Shown: one piece after another, positions 25,176 through 34,190 of the stretch
How positions within the stretch are numbered: the stretch's first letter is position 1
Layout: each line of letters starts with the position of its first letter
NCBI RefSeq assembly: GCF_964340395.1
Contig: NC_135563.1
Span: forward strand, 7,511,922 to 7,575,921
DNA length: 64,000 nt
Source of the DNA: Glandiceps talaboti
Taxonomy: Eukaryota; Hemichordata; Enteropneusta; Spengelidae
Direction of reading: 5' to 3'
Made by a program: the position numbers and the translations under genes
The notes under the pieces: model-generated
Databases searched by the model: none
Seen by the model: the letters and a program-made list of their open reading frames with translations, nothing else
What the model was told of the DNA's origin: nothing

Positions 25176-25371
25176 CCAACACCACCATCACCACTAGCAT
25201 CATCTTCACCATCATCACTTTCCCCAACAATAATCAAGTGAAATACAAACTTACCCTATCATGATCTGTTAGACATGTCAAATATGGCATAAGTGTCCCA
25301 GGTATTATACAACTTGCCAGCTTAGCCCTCATTTCACGTTCAACTTGCTTGATTATTCTTTCTTCATCCAT
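9719..25371 (-). CDS. MAVS-like antiviral signalling adaptor: CARD, Pro/Gln linker, Death domain, repeat array, tail anchor
   Basis: Five exons join in phase to 839 residues: 25255-25371, 23874-24060, 15844-16302, 12342-12574, 9719-11242. All four introns have GT/AG ends. Residues 1-~100 form a CARD of the RIG-I/MDA5/MAVS kind: LMPYLTCLTDHDR matches the LPYLPCLTARDQ region of human MAVS, and GDRDGANMLLDRLKKKGPQW its helix 4 region. Residues ~103-220 are Pro/Gln-rich. Residues ~223-306 form a Death domain (NWKGLAGRF, VAQIE, LVDRLHQLERYDVLGKIED). Residues ~500-600 are five 20-residue repeats in a very acidic region. Residues ~819-835 are one hydrophobic helix followed by KWRK, a tail anchor like that placing MAVS on mitochondria. 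By family analogy it would take CARD signals from RIG-I-like receptors and recruit TRAFs. Vertebrate MAVS (about 540 aa) has no Death domain, so orthology needs testing; a CARD-Death adaptor of RAIDD type is the alternative, but lacks the linker and anchor. Confidence 0.85.
10441..10740 (-). repeat. In-frame 60-bp tandem repeat, 5 units of 20 residues
   Basis: Five head-to-tail 60-bp units, differing at only a few bases, encode SNQNMEKFDVPPVEAEDNQ with small variations. A sixth, diverged unit (SSNNMENFEIQPVEESSED) lies N-terminal to them. Unit length divisible by three keeps the frame. Four units carry PVEAED and the first and last versions carry PVEE. Confidence 0.95.
11243..12341 (-). other. 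Intron 4 of MAVS-like gene
   Basis: 1.1-kb intron bounded by GTGAGA and TGACAG. AT-rich, no recognisable element or gene inside. Confidence 0.75.
12342..12574 (-). CDS. MAVS-like gene exon 4: second half of Death domain
   Basis: 233 bp, entered after CCCTGTAG in phase 1 and left before GTGAGA in phase 0. Encodes DISTEDVAQIELAKNP, then TMGALVDRLHQLERYDVLGK, matching Death-domain helices 3-6, followed by a charged linker. Confidence 0.85.
12575..15843 (-). other. Intron 3 of MAVS-like gene, repeat-bearing
   Basis: 3.3-kb intron splitting the Death domain. It holds a (CT)n tract near 12745-12785, several poly-C tracts (12812-12827, 13072-13087, 14091-14111), a three-fold ~58-bp tandem repeat around 13205-13330 (core GACATTTACCTCTGCTGGGG), and a partial dispersed repeat near 14400-14490 related to 3100-3200. 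Confidence 0.7.
15844..16302 (-). CDS. MAVS-like gene exon 3: Pro/Gln-rich linker and first half of Death domain
   Basis: 459 bp, phase 1 at both ends (acceptor CACACGCAG, donor GTAAGT). The first ~118 codons are rich in Gln, Pro, Ser and Thr; the end encodes SVTNDIMEALRPLN and NWKGLAGRF, Death-domain helices 1-2. The acceptor lies directly beside a MITE remnant (16311-16366). Confidence 0.85.
16311..16366 (-). mobile_element. Terminal fragment of AGGCCT-family MITE at a splice acceptor
   Basis: About 55 bp from GAAAAACCAGGTGGGGGTTG to TTTAGGCCTAA match the right end of the elements at 21020-21386 and 23127-23512. It lies 8 bp from the exon 3 boundary; read on the minus strand it supplies the pyrimidine-rich tract before CACACGCAG. 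Confidence 0.65.
18197..18342. repeat. (CA)n / (ATAC)n compound microsatellite
   Basis: CA, ATAC and again CA dinucleotide blocks totalling about 145 bp, inside intron 2 of the MAVS-like gene. His/Thr and Cys/Val frames over it are artefacts. Confidence 0.9.
21020..21386. mobile_element. AGGCCT-family MITE, copy a
   Basis: Ends are AGGCCTAATAAAAAAAATGT and, reverse-complemented, AGGCCTAAAAAAATTGTTTG, followed on both sides by GGTTCC. The 367-bp body matches 23127-23512, 45485-45896 (inverted) and 57210-57920. No coding capacity. Confidence 0.75.
22286..22724. mobile_element. AGGGTGAC-family MITE, copy a
   Basis: Starts AGGGTGACCC with TTTGTTTCTCATTAC nearby and ends GTAATGAGAAACAGG, then GAGTCACCCT, giving ~35-bp imperfect terminal inverted repeats. 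The 439-bp interior resembles 63218-63564. No transposase frame. Confidence 0.7.
23127..23512. mobile_element. AGGCCT-family MITE, copy b
   Basis: 386 bp with termini AGACCTAACAAAAATATTGT and (reverse complement) AGGCCTAAAAAAAAATTGTT; its body is about 85-90% like 21020-21386 by eye. The 122-residue plus-strand open frame across it has no family similarity. Confidence 0.75.
23554..23724. mobile_element. Short MITE with CAATCTG termini and 9-bp target duplication
   Basis: 171-bp element. Left terminus CAATCTGATTAAAATCTGAT pairs with right terminus CAATCTGATTAAAAACCGAT (reverse complement), both followed by GTGGTGAAAGC. Flanking ACTTTAAAT and ACTCTAAAT differ by one base and look like an 8-9-bp target-site duplication, as made by hAT or Mutator-type transposases. 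Confidence 0.8.
23874..24060 (-). CDS. MAVS-like gene exon 2: CARD helices 3-6
   Basis: 187 bp, entered after TTTACCAG in phase 0 and left before GTAAGT in phase 1. It encodes ENIRCEIRINGDRDGANMLL and on to WYKELINALREDEVGLSELA and a polar end. The Trp and the LINALRE stretch align with WVEYFIAALRG of human MAVS. CARD split by a phase-0 intron in the middle. Confidence 0.85.
24189..25010. repeat. ~51-bp minisatellite, about 17 units
   Basis: Units centre on CTTCAGATTCAAACCCAATG and GATAGCCTCTAGACTGTGGG; some are shortened forms lacking the CTGTGGGGTAAAGACAT part. It lies in intron 1 of the MAVS-like gene. Confidence 0.9.
25097..25174. repeat. (ATC)n microsatellite
   Basis: Trinucleotide ATC array, mostly perfect, in intron 1 of the MAVS-like gene. 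It produces spurious poly-Ser and poly-Asp frames. Confidence 0.9.
25255..25371 (-). CDS. MAVS-like gene exon 1: start codon and CARD helices 1-3
   Basis: The ATG at 25371-25369 opens 39 codons (MDEERIIKQVEREMRAKLAS, then CIIPGTLMPYLTCLTDHDR) and ends in phase 0 before GTAAGT. The start is chosen because CARDs of this class begin within a few residues of the initiator and the preceding frame shows no coding signal. The 5' UTR and promoter are not identified. Confidence 0.85.
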
Positions 25372-25693
25372 TATTTCCAGACTTCAACACACAAACACCT
25401 TAGAAGAAATTAGAAATCAGAAGAATGGGAGTGAAAAAACACATCCTTGAAGGAGTTATGAACTGGAGTAAAGAGAAGAATTATAATGTCCACTGCAAAG
25501 GAAATGGAGATTGAAGGAAAGAAAAAAAAACCAGAAAGAGGCATTTCACTGACTTTCAGTAAATAGAAATCCCGTCACTTCATGTATGATCTAAAGTTGT
25601 CTGATTACATTCATAACCCACATTGAAACTCTAACACAGTATGTGATTTAATGACAAGTCAAAAATGGTGGTAAGGAGGTAGGAATATGTACC

Positions 25694-26547
25694 ATGACAG
25701 AACCCCATGACACGTGAGTGCAAGTGTGGCATACTCGGGGTATTTGCACGAGTGCTTGCAGTGTTCTCTGCGACAGTACTTTTATGAGCGTAGCTTGTGA
25801 AAATGCATGAGAAAACACTGCAAGTACGAGTGCAAATACCCCTGTGTATGCCGAGCGGCACAGCCGCGAGAAGAAAGGGACTTGTCTCGATAAGTCCCTC
25901 TCTTCTTGTGGCTGCACCACTCGGCATACAAAGCTTAGGGACGATAGTCACGAGTCTAGCAGCAAGACTAGTGTGCATACTACTAGTGGTATTTGCAATG
26001 TGGTGCAATATTGAAAACATTATTGCATACATTCATGCAAATGATATGCAAATGAGGAGACAAGCATTTATTGTACACAAAACAATAATAATAATATATT
26101 TATTGTCATTATGCATTAATGGTGGTAATAATATATTTATTGTCATTAGAATGCTCTGTAGAATTGAACCATTATACTTTTGTTCATTTTAATTTTTTTT
26201 TACTGACTCAGAAAGTAAAGATGTTGCTGTGCCCTTTTCATGATGTTACCATTATTTGTATCCCATTTTAAATCGTCTGAAATCACTAATACAAATACCC
26301 CAAAAGCATGTGATTGCATAGTATCACTTTTATGGAAATTTGTGGTTTTTGGTTAAATATATGTAATAATAACATAGCCTCATGATGCATGATGAATGCA
26401 CATGTCAGTGTGTTTTCTGCAGCTGCACTTTCACTCATTACACTCCTCACAGTGAAAGTACTGTCAGAGGACACTGTATGCACTCGTGTAACTACCCCAA
26501 GTATGCCACACTTGCACCCACACGGTATGATAATGGGGTTATGTCAT
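25694..26547. mobile_element. Foldback element with ~130-bp imperfect terminal inverted repeats
   Basis: Left arm from ATGACAGAACCCCATGACAC through GCATACTCGGGGTATTTGCA to GACAGTACTTTTATGAGCG. The right arm ends at 26547 and, reverse-complemented, reads ATGACATAACCCCATTATCA, then GCATACTTGGGGTAGTTACA and GACAGTACTTTCACTG. A second inverted pair (25727-25767 against 25812-25852) and a strong internal hairpin nest within the left half. No transposase frame is visible. Confidence 0.7.
25847..25928. other. 82-bp near-perfect hairpin
   Basis: Two 37-bp arms (TATGCCGAGCGGCACAGCC... and its counterpart ending CTCGGCATA) flank an 8-bp loop with about seven mismatches. It could fold as DNA cruciform or as an RNA stem-loop if transcribed. 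It lies about 0.5 kb upstream of the MAVS-like start codon. Confidence 0.75.
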
Positions 26548-26639
26548 TTTTATACAAATAAATCTACATGTAGCTACTTTTATGTAGCATATTCAGGATG
26601 TCAAATACGAATACAACATGTTTAATGATTGCAATTGAT

Positions 26640-26811
26640 TGGTTTCTCACTCTGGTAACTTACAGCAGCAACAACAACAACATTAAACATTGTAAAACCA
26701 TGGTTCAATGAAGTTATAACAGTTTAAAAGCTGATGTTTTTGGAATTACCGTTCTCTCAAAGTTTGTAAATCCCCAATCTGGTAAGCTAATAACTACAGT
26801 AACAACAACAA

Positions 26812-26874
<63 letters not shown>

Positions 26875-27140
26875 ACATTGTAAAACCATGGTCCAATGAA
26901 GGTATAACAATTTAAAAGCTGATGTTTTGGGAATTACCGTTCTCTCAAATTTTAAAAGCCTCATCTGGTAAGCTAGTAACTACAGCAACAGCAGCAGCAG
27001 CAACAACAACAACAACAACAACAACAAAAACAACAACAACAACAAACATTGTGAAACCATGGTCCAATGTAGGTATAACAATTTAAAAGCAGATGTATTG
27101 GGAATTACCATTCTCTCAAAGTTTAAAAGCCAAATCTGGT
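26640..27140. repeat. Three-fold ~175-bp tandem repeat with (CAA)n cores
   Basis: Three units each contain a CAA/CAG run, then ACATTGTAAAACCATGGTCC, a GTATAACAATTTAAAAGC block and GGAATTACCGTTCTCTCAAA. The trinucleotide runs expanded independently in each unit. Confidence 0.8.
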
Positions 27141-27374
27141 ATAATCTACAACAATGGTTTCATAGTACTGAGGTAACCTTATATTATCTAGAGGGTATCA
27201 ACCTATTATGTGTATGTACAACTGAACTATAACCTGCTATGTGACGGAACAAAACTGATGACTCAGCGAGACAGTCTTTTAACCCAAACTTGGCCATTTA
27301 AAACATCTAAATACTTCAGGTTGCCTAGCAGAACATTTTAGTAAACAATTCTAAGTTAAGAAAAAAATCAAGCT

Positions 27375-27508
27375 ACCACCACCACCACCACCACCACCAC
27401 CACCACCACCACCACCACCATTACCATGTGACCACCACCACCACCACCACAACCACCACCACCTTCACCACCACCACCACCACCACCACCACCACCACCA
27501 CCACCACA
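27375..27508. repeat. (ACC)n microsatellite
   Basis: About 130 bp of ACC units with brief interruptions. Spurious poly-Gly/Val frames run across it on the minus strand. Confidence 0.9.
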
Positions 27509-28711
27509 GCACAACAACATATTGATGATGACGATAAATTTATTTTCTTTCTGACAGAACTTTGATTTAAAGGTAGTATGTTGACAGAAATAGACGATAT
27601 TTTGTTTGTTAATACTGCAAACGTTTAGACACTCAGAGACATTCATTTACCACAAATATGGTTTTAACTTTCAGACATAGGGACACATTATAAGTATTGC
27701 TTAAATTGTTGTTTTCTTTGTCTTGAGGCTAAATATAACAACATTTTGACTTGAATATATTCCCCTACCTTTGTTGTGGAAAGAAATAGCACAGTTATCT
27801 TCTGGTATAGAGCGAATATTGATACATTTGTAGTAGCATGATTCGTGTGATATTTTTCGTAAGAAAACAACAATCTAAGCATATGATATGTATGTGTCCC
27901 TGTGGTTTATTTCAGATGATTCAGAACACTTTCTTTTATTTGTAGTTTCAATGATGACGTAATCGCCATGGCGACAGACTTACTTGGATTTCTTCGGACC
28001 AAAATCAAATATACTAACGACACATAAATAATCATATTTGCAGAGATTGAAAACATGGCCGACAGTAAGTATCGATGAGTATTAATATGCGTGGACATCC
28101 ATGATATTGATGGTGGCCATATTATATTTGGTGATATAAAAACACACCAGGAAATTCAGTACTTCCGACAACCTCAAGATGACTCATGCCTTGTTTAAAA
28201 AAAAAGTAAACGTCGTGGATTTCAAGATCGTATCAGAGTGAGTGTATTGCAATCGACAGCTGTAAACCAAATGTGTATAGCACTGGCAGCAGTGTACACG
28301 TTCTACTGTTACTGTTACACGCGGTTCTGTGTTCTATAAAACTGTGAATTTGGACAACTGAGATGAAATCATGCCATTCGGTACATTGTGCATTGACACA
28401 AAGCATCAATGGTGAAAGTGAATCACTAAATCATGTTATTCTCAACGACGACCCAGACGACCAATCTTACCTTTTATGTACTGCGCCCTCTCTCCAGACT
28501 GTCTGCTTGTACTAATAGTAGAACGGTACAGTTGATGTTAGAAACTCAATTAAACACCCTTTTCCTTTTCTTTTTTCAGTCACAAGAATGACAAGACAAC
28601 CGGTTGATCTGAATGTTCGTATTCCCTTCAAGTGTACGCAACGTTAGCAACTCGATAAATCGATCGTTAGTCTTTCCAAAAAAAACCAACATGTTTCTTT
28701 TCTTAGTCATT

Positions 28712-28724
28712 GGGGGAATCCCCC
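28712..28724. promoter_or_regulatory. Palindromic kappaB-like site
   Basis: GGGGGAATCCCCC is a perfect palindrome around the centre and contains GGGGAATCCC, which fits the NF-kappaB consensus GGGRNWYYCC. It lies 3.3 kb upstream of the MAVS-like start codon. Several consensus matches are expected by chance in 64 kb, so function is only a guess. Confidence 0.3.
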
Positions 28725-29078
28725 GGTCAAGTGCGCCCTCAACCTATTGTTCAACACCGCAAGCACGTCACACAGACACACACTGCGACAAGTGTCACAT
28801 GACTGATAGTGAGGATTCCCTTCGGTCGGGAAAGCCCCTGGCATAGCAATTTGACCCATTCTTAGCTCCTGTATGAAAGGGACTTGGGCGAAACGATTTT
28901 AACGTGTTTGGTACTTTGATATTTGAACAGCAGAAGACAGATATAGAATTTTTCGCAGATAATGATGCGAATTTATACGATACGTGTAAAATTAAAGTTT
29001 CATCTGTAAAAGTTGCAGAGTAATTATAAGCTTACCTCATTATGTATGAATATAAAGACATGCCGACGACGAAAAGGC

Positions 29079-29082
29079 ATAT

Positions 29083-29145
<63 letters not shown>

Positions 29146-29147
29146 TT
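29079..29147. repeat. (ATTT)n microsatellite
   Basis: About 17 perfect TTTA tetranucleotide units. Confidence 0.95.
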
Positions 29148-29379
29148 ATGAGCCAACATGTTTCCCTAGTTACAGATTCATAAAAAGATAAATTGAAATT
29201 AATATAAATTATCAACTATTTATAGTACCCGAATAGGAAAGAGAAAAAGGTGTGTATTACACTCCGTTGGTTGACGATGGCTCGTTACAGTAAATAATTG
29301 CAACACAGTTGTGGCATTGAAATTGACAGAGCTGACGTGTTTATATACAATTCAATGAATATTTGAGCGGGGATAGCCA

Positions 29380-30640
29380 AGACAGAACTCGCAGATCCTC
29401 GCATGATCCCAATCTTTAACATTCAAGTAATACCCATAAGCGAAGAGGGGCCACTAACATTACGGGAGGGCCTTAATTATAACTCACTTAGTATGACTAA
29501 ACATAAGACACCAGGTAAGGATGGCCTTACAGTTGAGTTCTAGCTATCAAACACTTTGGTACAGGGTAGGCCAATATGTTATTGATTCTTTAAATGAAGC
29601 ATATGAAAATGGTCACCTATCACACAGTCAATGAAGTTCAGGGGGTGATCACTCTTATAGAGAAGAAAGATAAAGACAAAAGATACATTTCTAACTGGCG
29701 TCCCATAAAATATAGATTACAAAATAGGTGCTAGATGTTTTGCTAAAAGGATGGACAAAAAAGTAGAGAGAATCTAGTTAGTGTAACCCAAACAGTTTCA
29801 AAAATCACCCAATTGGCTAATGTGTTCGTTTGATTGAAAGCCTTATGGAATAGACAACATACTCTGATTTAGCAGGTATTTTAATGGCTATTGACTTTCA
29901 AAAGGCTTTCGATAGTTTGGAATGGAAATTTATATTTCAGAGCTAGCATAATTTTAATTTTGGCCCTTCTCTTATAACTTGGGTTCATATTTTTTTATCA
30001 TAATCCCTCAAGCTGTGTTATGAACAGAGGTTTATCTACCTGTTATTTTGATCTCACTAGAAGGGTCAGACAAGGACACTCATTGTCACCAAAGTTATTT
30101 ATACTCACATTAGAGGCCCTATTAATTAAACTACAACTAGGTGAGAGTATCCAAGGTATATTAGTTGAGGGTTACGGAGATTAAAAGTTCTGCCTATGCT
30201 GACGACCTCATATGTTTTCTAAATAGTGAGAAGTCTGTACAAAATCTTCTTTCACTTCTCAGAAACTTTTCTGGTCTGTGTAAACTATGACAAATCTGAG
30301 GCACTTTGGCTAGGGAAATGGAGATTTCGTCAAGATAAAATGTTCGGGGTCAAATGGCCTATTTCACCTATCAAGACTGTTGGTGTCTTGGAAACTCATC
30401 GTAGATTTTGTTTGAAACCAATAAGAGGAAAGTTTATTTCAAGTGCAACTATTCTGTAGATACCCTTCCAATTAAGCTTCCACCTTTTTACTCTGAATGT
30501 TTAAATGACTCGAAATGTGAGGAGTAGTGTAGGGCAAGATGAACATATCTCACCCGCATATGAAATTATTTGGAAGAAAATAAGTCCATCCTTATTCGAG
30601 AATCAGATATGTCGAATAAAACTGTACTATATGGACAGAT
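29380..30640 (+). mobile_element. Degenerate L1-like LINE reverse transcriptase fragment
   Basis: Frameshifted and stop-containing, but reverse-transcriptase landmarks remain in order: KHKTPGKDGLTVEF, then TLIEKKDKDKRYISNWRP, AIDFQKAFDSLEW (motif A), RVRQGHSLSPKLFILTLEAL (motif B) and AYADDLICF (catalytic YADD). From about 30050 it matches the LINE at 37939, but with roughly 360 bp deleted where 30389 joins sequence equivalent to 38660. Ends are approximate. No retained protein. Confidence 0.85.
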
Positions 30641-31764
30641 TATTAGTACTTTGCTAGAAATGTTGTGTCGAACAATGTCATTTGTCATTGCACTGTGCGA
30701 AATTTTCTTTACCAACGAAAACTAACAATGCACTATAGATGCTTCTATTCTGTCTTCAACATAGATACAATTTCTAACAAGCACACCATGAGCTGCGCCA
30801 TCTCACATTCTGAACTTTGGAAATTACTAATATTTAAATAACATAAAATAACATAAGTGTCTTTGTCCACTTTTTTACAGTCACCAAGCCACTGCCGTTA
30901 CGTGTCCTAAATCGGAAAAATCAACAGCTTACATGGAATCACACTGGGAGCATAAAACTAACATTGATTTCGTGGGATGATGTATACTAAAATGCTTTAT
31001 TAAAACCAAAGATTGTATACCGTTCACGACCAATAAATGAAGTTCATTCTTTACATCTGCATTATCTGTAATATCTATAGTAACAACTGAGTGAGAATGT
31101 GTGACTCTCAAAATACATTTCAATAACAGTAATTAGCTATATTTTAAGAAATGCACACTTCCAATTCAGTACCATTTACTACATACATCAACAATACCAA
31201 ACCACAAATCTTTTTAATTCAATTTAATTTAATTTAATTTAATTTAATTTAATTTAATTTAATTTGATTTATTTCCACCACAAAATTAAGATAATTAATA
31301 ACAATACAAAAAGTAAGTATAACTAATAAGAAAATGTTCTGGTACATGGTGAGGACCATAGAAATAGTTCACTTTGAACTAATCTACTCGCTGGTCCTGA
31401 CAAATATAGGAAGTAACTAAATACAAAGGGTACATATAAATGATAAATAAATAAACAATCACATACACATACTTATTTATATTTGTCTTAAAAAAACATT
31501 ACAAATGAAGAATTCTAAACAAAGAAAAACATTACAGCACAAAGAATATCAACAACCACAACAGAAAACAAAAACAAATGAAATTATGACAACACAAAAA
31601 TATTTACATCATGATCTTTAATTACAGCTATGGGCAAATAACAATCAATGAGGAAAAATAACTAATTGCACATGTTCTTTTGTATTCCAACAAATCTCTG
31701 TACGAACAAGAATATCAAAACTTTGCCCTTGCGGAAGGCATTCAGTTTAAATCTGGTATTTTCA
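30641..31764. other. Non-coding stretch
   Basis: AT-rich sequence between the LINE remnant and the segmental duplication. It contains a pentanucleotide AATTT array (31213-31264); I see no gene. Confidence 0.6.
31213..31264. repeat. (AATTT)n microsatellite
   Basis: About ten AATTT units in a row. Confidence 0.9.
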
Positions 31765-32715
31765 ATCAGATCACTTGTCTGTGGTTGGTTCATCGAAGTG
31801 TCAAAATTTGTTCGCCGTAAATGTGGCGCCCTCTCAGGTATCCCTGTCATTATATAATCCTGTGCCACGCCTCACACCTACCTGTCTAGCTGTCAAGACT
31901 GACTTTGGGTCTAACAATCAACAACGTAACTGGACAACCATCAATGTTGGTTAGTAATAGTATACAATATCCATTCACGATAACAACTTTTCGTTGCATT
32001 GTTACATGTTGTCAAATGTGAGAGTAAAACGCAATATGGCATAACACTTCTTTTCAAAAGCTGTATTATTTTACATTGTATAATGGCTTTCAGTGTAATT
32101 GTACTTCCAAAGACTTTCCGTAGTTTAATAGTCATTATTTAGTGACATTACACACATCAAAGACATATATACACTACTGAGGGATTTAGTGGCTTTAATT
32201 AACTGGGATTAATCTGCTAATCCAGGGGCATTTTATCTGACCTCCAGTCGAATTCGTTTACGTAGTCATTCATTTGGGGTCAACAGTTAAAGTAACACGG
32301 TTACACTCAGTTACAGGTTACAGGTTAGTCTAATCTATAGATACGGTCGTACCGTACCACGCCATACTATGAGGTCCGAATGAAACCAGTTGATCTATGG
32401 GTAAGACCCCGGGGTAAGACACTTTGACGTGACCACTCTATGGTTTAATATTATGTGAACATACTAGAAATTAAATCTAGTAATATTGTCGCTCTAGATC
32501 CGTATGCTTTCTGTTCGCGTGTTACTTCTTGGACAACTGCACAGGGTGGTTTATCTAGTTAGTAATATCTATTCTTCCAAATTCTACCCCTAAAGGTACA
32601 AGTATACATTACTCAGTACATGAAGTATAATAACAACGCAATGATAACGACGACAGAAAAGCTCAAGTTTGATGTATAAACGTGGAAATAATTACCATTA
32701 TGTTTGTTATGCTGA

Positions 32716-32755
32716 TGACGTCATGAAATCTTTGCAAGATACTTCTATATATAAA
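32716..32755 (+). promoter_or_regulatory. CRE plus TATA box of sulfotransferase-like gene 1
   Basis: The palindromic cAMP-response-type element TGACGTCA (32716-32723) is followed at 23 bp by TATATATAAA (32746-32755), 24 bp before the ATG. Both are conserved in copy 2. The TATA lies so close to the ATG that the leader would be only a few bases; alternatively TTCCAATTTCAG before the ATG is a splice acceptor for an upstream 5' UTR exon. Confidence 0.5.
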
Positions 32756-32779
32756 TGATTTCCAATTTCAGGTCTAAAG

Positions 32780-33589
32780 ATGGCACAGAAGAAAATAATG
32801 CTATGGTGTAGCCCTCGGGCACGATCAACTGTGCTTGAATTATCAATTGCATCTGTTCCAAGCTTCAAAGTGTTCCATGAGGAATACGTACTCGCATCAT
32901 TGATGGGTGAAGAGAGGGCACCTGGTCCTTTCTCCAAGCATCCTATACTACCAAACTATTCTTTCAAAGATGTAAAGAAAAGATTAGAAGTAGACCACCC
33001 CGATAAAGAAGCTGTTTTTGTAAAAGATATGGTATCCTGTGCCTCCGCACAAGGAAATTATGATAGCTTGCCTGATGGTTACCAAAGTACCTTCCTTCTC
33101 AGACATCCAAAAGAAACGTACCCATCGCTTTACAAGCTCTCCACGGGTTTGAAGGAAAGGGGGTTGTTGCAAACTGATGCCATTGAGTTCACTCTTACCT
33201 ATGGTTCCTTCCAGCCGGTGTATGACTTGTATAATTATCTCACCAATGAGAAGGGTCAACAACCAGTGGTCATAGATTCCGACGATCTGGTCCAGAACCC
33301 ACGTGATCTACTACAGCGGTATTGTAAAATCATGGGAATCCCGTTTTATGAAAGTATGTTAAATTGGCAGCCAGGAAATATTGGACACTGGCACGAATTG
33401 CTTTCAGGTCCGTATTTTTCATTCATTTACAAGTCTGCTATCGAAAGTTCCGGTTTTCTTCCTCCTAAACCAAAGGCTGCGACAGCCCCGCCTAGTGGTG
33501 AAGAAAACGACGATATGCCACCAGCAATCAAAGAAGCCATTAAGAAAGATACTGTTACATTCGCAGATATGATAAAGAATAAAATGTGA
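32780..33589 (+). CDS. Sulfotransferase-like P-loop protein 1
   Basis: Single-exon 269-residue protein. Residues ~7-16 (LWCSPRARST) match the 5'-phosphosulfate loop of PAPS-dependent sulfotransferases, and FLLRHPKETYPSLYKLS around residues 106-122 the 3'-phosphate-binding region. The family includes the P-loop sulfotransferase-like domains that some databases label branched-chain aminotransferase-like because of a plant fusion; no aminotransferase domain is present here. There is no signal peptide or membrane helix, so it is probably cytosolic; the substrate is unknown. The ATG is fixed by conservation with copy 2 (MAQKKIMLWCSPRARST). The two proteins are about 90% identical. Lack of introns suggests descent from a retrocopy or simply an intronless family. 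Domain assignment fairly sure, enzymatic activity inferred. Confidence 0.85.
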   Translation: MAQKKIMLWCSPRARSTVLELSIASVPSFKVFHEEYVLASLMGEERAPGPFSKHPILPNYSFKDVKKRLEVDHPDKEAVFVKDMVSCASAQGNYDSLPDGYQSTFLLRHPKETYPSLYKLSTGLKERGLLQTDAIEFTLTYGSFQPVYDLYNYLTNEKGQQPVVIDSDDLVQNPRDLLQRYCKIMGIPFYESMLNWQPGNIGHWHELLSGPYFSFIYKSAIESSGFLPPKPKAATAPPSGEENDDMPPAIKEAIKKDTVTFADMIKNKM

Positions 33590-33981
33590 ACATATCCATC
33601 AGTTTACAATTTAATATAATTGGGGAAAGGAGCTATATACTTTTAAAAATAACTGCATTTGATATTAGAAGATGACGAAAGGTGATGATGACACGCAGTA
33701 AATTAGTTTTATCATCTATGTTTTCATTTTCTATTTCCTTCGAATTCGTAATTCGTAAATTGTGCTTTTCATCGTAGATGTAAACATGTTAATGTTACCT
33801 TCGTAATTTATATTTTTTACACTTAAATTTGTCTGTAAATTGTACTGGGTAACCCCCTTGCCCAACCTCTAGTATATATTCTTCTATACATGACGGACAA
33901 TCTGTCACACGGTGGCAATACGGGGAGGATCCGAGGGCAAGGGTTGATTTTACTGCCCTCAGATTTGAGGAAATGCATAGT

Positions 33982-34049
33982 GTTGAAATCGATATAATCT
34001 ATCTATTGACAATCTATGAATCTCTTTTCGATATGTCAATAAGAATTAC
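33982..34049 (+). repeat. 68-bp direct repeat, left copy
   Basis: Starts GTTGAAATCGATATAATCTA and ends AATAAGAATTAC; identical by eye to 34595-34662. Confidence 0.9.
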
Positions 34050-34190
34050 TTTCAAAACCACATATAAAAACTTGAAAACTTAAGGATTTCTCACGACGTG
34101 ATCTTTGGTTGAATGTACTCCCTAGCACAATTAAGCAGAATGTAAATATTCTAAATGAAAAGAACAATAAACTATCTTCTGAACAAATTA

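Larger units (their letters stand above)
24061..25254 (-). other. Intron 1 of MAVS-like gene
   Basis: 1.2-kb intron splitting the CARD. Most of it is the 51-bp minisatellite (24189-25010) and an ATC microsatellite (25097-25174). Confidence 0.8.
25372..29379. other. 5' flank of MAVS-like gene, no supported coding gene
   Basis: Contains a foldback element (25694-26547), CAA-rich tandem repeats (26640-27140), an ACC array, a palindromic kappaB-like site (28712-28724) and an ATTT array (29079-29147). The promoter and any 5' UTR exon of the MAVS-like gene should lie here but I cannot place them. Confidence 0.5.

Noticed and set aside
25631-26192. Overlapping frames of 90-133 codons on both strands
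   Set aside because: They arise from the inverted repeats of the foldback element; no domain.
28054-28648. Possible two-exon plus-strand micro-gene: ATGGCCGACA|GTAAGT joined to sequence after CTTTTTTCAG at 28580
   Set aside because: The joined product is only about 22 residues; splice signals are good but there is no homology or transcript.
30226-30459. 77-codon frame and similar frames at 38283-39338
   Set aside because: Pieces of degenerate LINE reverse-transcriptase reading frames.
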